A stretch of DNA of 8,302 nucleotides from Segatella salivae DSM 15606 (lineage in GTDB: Bacteria > Bacteroidota > Bacteroidia > Bacteroidales > Bacteroidaceae): NCBI RefSeq assembly GCF_000185845.1, contig NZ_GL629647.1, positions 2,023,993 to 2,032,294 of the forward strand, in the 5' to 3' direction. The position numbers and the translations under genes are program-made. Of the stretch, positions 6,769-8,302 are shown one piece after another (the stretch's first letter is position 1; the number at the start of each line of letters is the position of its first letter). The notes under the pieces were generated by a model. The model did no database searches. It saw only the letters and a list, made by a program, of their open reading frames with translations, and was not told where the DNA came from.

Positions 6769-6788
6769 TGATAGAATATGATAGAATT
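6769..6788 (+). promoter_or_regulatory. Tandem 10-bp direct repeat over the sigma gene promoter
   Basis: TGATAGAATA (6769-6778) is followed at once by TGATAGAATT (6779-6788). The pair fills the interval between the expected -33 position and the -7 element at 6793. One-turn spacing puts both copies on the same DNA face, as expected for an operator or activator site, but no regulator is known. Confidence 0.35.
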
Positions 6789-6792
6789 TGTA

Positions 6793-6800
6793 TATCTTTG
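6793..6800 (+). promoter_or_regulatory. Promoter -7 element for the ECF sigma gene
   Basis: TATCTTTG matches TAnnTTTG. Transcription would begin near 6805, leaving a leader of about 120 nt. No TTG lies at the usual -33 distance. A second, weaker candidate, CACCTTTG at 6890-6897, would give a short leader of about 20 nt. Confidence 0.45.
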
Positions 6801-6817
6801 TAGCACTAATACTTGGT

Positions 6818-6830
6818 ACTTAACGTAAGT
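6818..6830. promoter_or_regulatory. Short palindrome in the sigma gene leader
   Basis: ACTTA (6818-6822) and TAAGT (6826-6830) are perfect arms around ACG, about 15 nt after the predicted transcription start. It could be an operator half-site pair, but a 5-bp arm may arise by chance. Confidence 0.2.
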
Positions 6831-6924
6831 TATCTTTCCATTGGAGTACAAAGAAGCGGCTAAACAATCAGAAATCAAAGCATAAAACGCACCTTTGCAA
6901 CCATAAAATGCGAACAAAACATCT

Positions 6925-7464
6925 ATGGAGAACGATGATAAAATGTGCATATCGCAACTGAAAGAAGGTTCAGAACAAGCTTTCTCAGAACTTTATATGC
7001 GCTTTTCCAACAAGTTATATGGCTTTGCTCTGGCGCAAACCAAGAACACTTCGTTGGCCGAAGACATTGTTCAAGAAACGTTTATGAAGCTTTGGAACAC
7101 CCGCGAACAACTTGATTGTTACGGCAATGTGCATGCTTTGCTATTCACGATAGCCCGAAATCTCATCATCGATAGCTTCAGAAAACAAATCGCAAAGATT
7201 GATTTCGAAGACTATCAAAAGGCAGCTAAAGAGATATCTCCATGGCCTTCGCCCCACGATCTGATAGAACATCAGGAGTCAATCGACCGATTTCAGCAGT
7301 CAAAGAAGCTGCTTTCTAAGCGCGAATGTCAGATATATGAGATGAGCAAAGAACAGCATATGCCCATCCAAGAGATTGCCGATTCGCTGAATCTCTCGTC
7401 ACAAACCGTCAAAAACTATCTCAGTTCATCACTGAAACTCTTGCGAAAGAAAATGTCAACCTAA
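6925..7464 (+). CDS. ECF-type RNA polymerase sigma factor
   Basis: The 179-residue protein is a group 4 sigma factor that directs RNA polymerase to a special promoter set. Region 2 spans about 15-90, with AEDIVQETFMKLW (45-57) and the DNA-melting/-10 contact stretch ALLFTIARNLIIDSFRK (71-87). A variable linker (about 88-120) leads to region 4 (about 122-176), whose helix-turn-helix is IQEIADSLNLSSQTVKNYL (148-166). Region 3 is absent, as usual for this class, and the length is typical. In Bacteroidota such genes often precede a FecR-like anti-sigma gene and SusC/SusD transporters; here none follows, only repeats, so it appears to be an orphan at least within the window. ATG 6925 is chosen since it gives the usual N-terminus; Met7 at 6943 is possible. 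Confidence 0.92.
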   Translation: MENDDKMCISQLKEGSEQAFSELYMRFSNKLYGFALAQTKNTSLAEDIVQETFMKLWNTREQLDCYGNVHALLFTIARNLIIDSFRKQIAKIDFEDYQKAAKEISPWPSPHDLIEHQESIDRFQQSKKLLSKRECQIYEMSKEQHMPIQEIADSLNLSSQTVKNYLSSSLKLLRKKMST

Positions 7465-7608
7465 TCTTCTCGTAAGTTCATCGTATTCAAATAAAGCCGA
7501 GATTCCAGCTTCTTTCAGCCTCACCCCCAGCCCCTCTCCGAAGAGAGAGGGGAGTAGTTACTCCTTGAAATGGAGGGAGTTATTTGAGAGGTAATTAAAG
7601 GTGGCGAA
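7465..7608. repeat. Downstream region with CCTCACCCCCAGCCCCTCTCC-type hairpin repeat
   Basis: After the sigma gene stop there is no gene. CCCCTCTC (7531-7538) and GAGAGGGG (7545-7552) form a hairpin, and GGAGTA-GT-TACTCC (7551-7564) forms a second one overlapping it. The lead-in CCTCACCCCCAG is of a kind I know as an interspersed intergenic repeat in various bacteria. No T-tract follows either stem, so a terminator role for the sigma gene is possible but weak. Confidence 0.45.
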
Positions 7609-7740
7609 ATGTTTGATAATGAAGCGTAAAATAATTTAAGGCAAACAATCTCGTAATTTGTCGCGGTTTACACGATGAAATGACGCAAATTATCGCGTAA
7701 AATGGTGCAAATTGTTACATGAGGTATTGGATATTGAATT
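7609..7740 (+). repeat. 22-bp-period direct-repeat array, right copy
   Basis: Units start at 7631, 7653, 7675, 7697 and 7719, again at exact 22-bp steps, with a related stretch at 7609-7630. The unit at 7675 reads ATGAAATGACGCAAATT and the next GTAAAATGGTGCAAATT. The lead-in GTAAAATAATTTAAGGC (7626-7642) differs at one base from 988-1004. The last units correspond to 47-112 in the left array, and the first to 971-1058 in the middle array, so this copy bridges the two. Confidence 0.65.
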
Positions 7741-7865
7741 ATGCCTCGATGCATATCGTTTGACAAATCATTTGACCCCATGTTGTTGATAATGTTTATT
7801 TCCACGTGACAAGCCCGTAAATCATGTTGTAAAACGAAAGAAATCGTATCAAAAAATGCGCGTTT
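7741..7865 (+). repeat. Conserved leader of composite C
   Basis: This is the counterpart of 113-237, with the same blocks in the same order (TTATTTCCAC, TGACAAGCC, AATCATGTTGTAA, CGAAAGAAATCGTATC). It shows substitutions and few length changes. It contains no gene. Confidence 0.6.
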
Positions 7866-8132
7866 CAACGCCGTAGGTGTTGCGCTTTTGATAGCCCAGG
7901 GTTGCCAAACGATAGTGCAGGCTACCCTGGGTTAACGTATGGTTTGCGTGGAACAACGCCATCGGTGTTGTGCTTTTTTTGATTAATTCGCCATAAAAGA
8001 GTTCATTATAAGCGTGTCTTTATAGAAAAAGCTCAACACCTATGGCGTTGAATCTCCTTGTGAACGTTTACCCGGGGTAGGCTCGTTCCTCGCCAACCCC
8101 GGGCTATCAAAAGAACAACACCTACGGCGTTG
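7866..8132. repeat. Palindromic composite repeat C (BIME-like, complete)
   Basis: The parts are CAACGCCGTAGGTGTTG (7866-7882), the hairpin with arms TAGCCCAGGGT (7892-7902) and ACCCTGGGTTA (7924-7934), CAACGCCATCGGTGTTG (7954-7970), inverted CAACACCTATGGCGTTG (8034-8050), the GC-rich hairpin (8069-8108) and CAACACCTACGGCGTTG (8116-8132). The last palindrome replaces the CAACTCG/CGAGTTG version of A and B, with both arms changed. The forward module is identical to B over 72 bp, while the rest is more diverged. Confidence 0.8.
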
Positions 8133-8302
8133 CACCATGAGGGCATACATAATGGAAGATACATTCATGGGCATATTGGCATAAACTCCACGGCGTTGCA
8201 TCGTTACAACATTTATAATGGTGGATATATCCATTGAAATCTTAATATATTTTGCTATTTATTTATTCGTATGTTTGCATTAATTGTATTATAAAATGAA
8301 CG
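8133..8302 (+). repeat. Conserved trailer of composite C, running off the window
   Basis: This matches 505-674. It includes the palindrome GGTGGAT-AT-ATCCATT (8220-8235). The final bases, AAAATGAACG, correspond to the junction where composite B begins on the left (AAAATGAACATTTCAACGCC), so another palindromic module may start just past the edge. Confidence 0.55.

Larger units (their letters stand above)
6482..6924. other. Divergent intergenic region between phosphoesterase and sigma factor
   Basis: This 443-bp region has no believable gene. From about 6566 to 6720 the plus strand is strongly pyrimidine-biased (many T and C runs). At 6723-6736 TTTTAT-CT-ATAAAA is a small AT-rich palindrome just upstream of the sigma gene promoter region. 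The remainder holds the predicted sigma gene promoter and its leader, listed separately. Confidence 0.5.

Noticed and set aside
1..8302. tRNA, rRNA, riboswitch or insertion sequence with a transposase
   Set aside because: I saw no cloverleaf, rRNA segment or recognised aptamer, and none of the five genes is a transposase or integrase; the mobilising enzyme for the repeats, if any, is elsewhere.

Overview
The window looks like chromosomal DNA of a Bacteroidota species, most likely in the Prevotella/Segatella group. The clues are promoter elements of the Bacteroidetes TAnnTTTG type upstream of several genes, no Shine-Dalgarno sequences before the starts, an AT-rich composition, a Bacteroidetes-style short ECF sigma factor, and large GC-rich palindromic intergenic repeats set in AT-rich DNA. 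The genus is inferred, not proven.

Layout: bases 1-1200 hold no believable gene and are built almost wholly from repeats: a 22-bp-period array, then two palindromic composite elements (A at about 238-504, B at about 675-944), then a second 22-bp array (about 971-1102). Five genes follow: a secreted hypothetical protein (1289-2521, +); a two-gene unit of a pyridoxal/pyridoxamine kinase (2662-3480, +) and an AspT/YidE-type membrane transporter with two RCK_C domains (3487-5151, +); a convergent secreted calcineurin-like metallophosphoesterase (5324-6481, -), separated from the transporter by a strong two-way terminator; and an ECF sigma factor (6925-7464, +) diverging from the phosphoesterase. 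From 7465 to the end the repeats return: a GC-rich hairpin repeat, a third 22-bp array (about 7609-7740) and a third composite (C, 7866-8132) that runs on past the window edge.

How it fits together: the genes appear to be ordinary chromosomal genes in separate transcription units; only the kinase and transporter look like an operon. The sigma factor has no anti-sigma gene or SusC/SusD-type partner beside it in the window. The most unusual content is the repeat system. Each composite is a head-to-head inverted pair of a module made of a 17-bp CAAC..GTTG palindrome, a CCC(A/G)GGG-type hairpin and a second 17-bp palindrome. The composites are associated with degenerate direct repeats of exactly 22-bp spacing. 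Related arrays in the same orientation flank the five-gene block on both sides. This resembles REP/BIME-type elements, but no transposase that could mobilise them is in the window.
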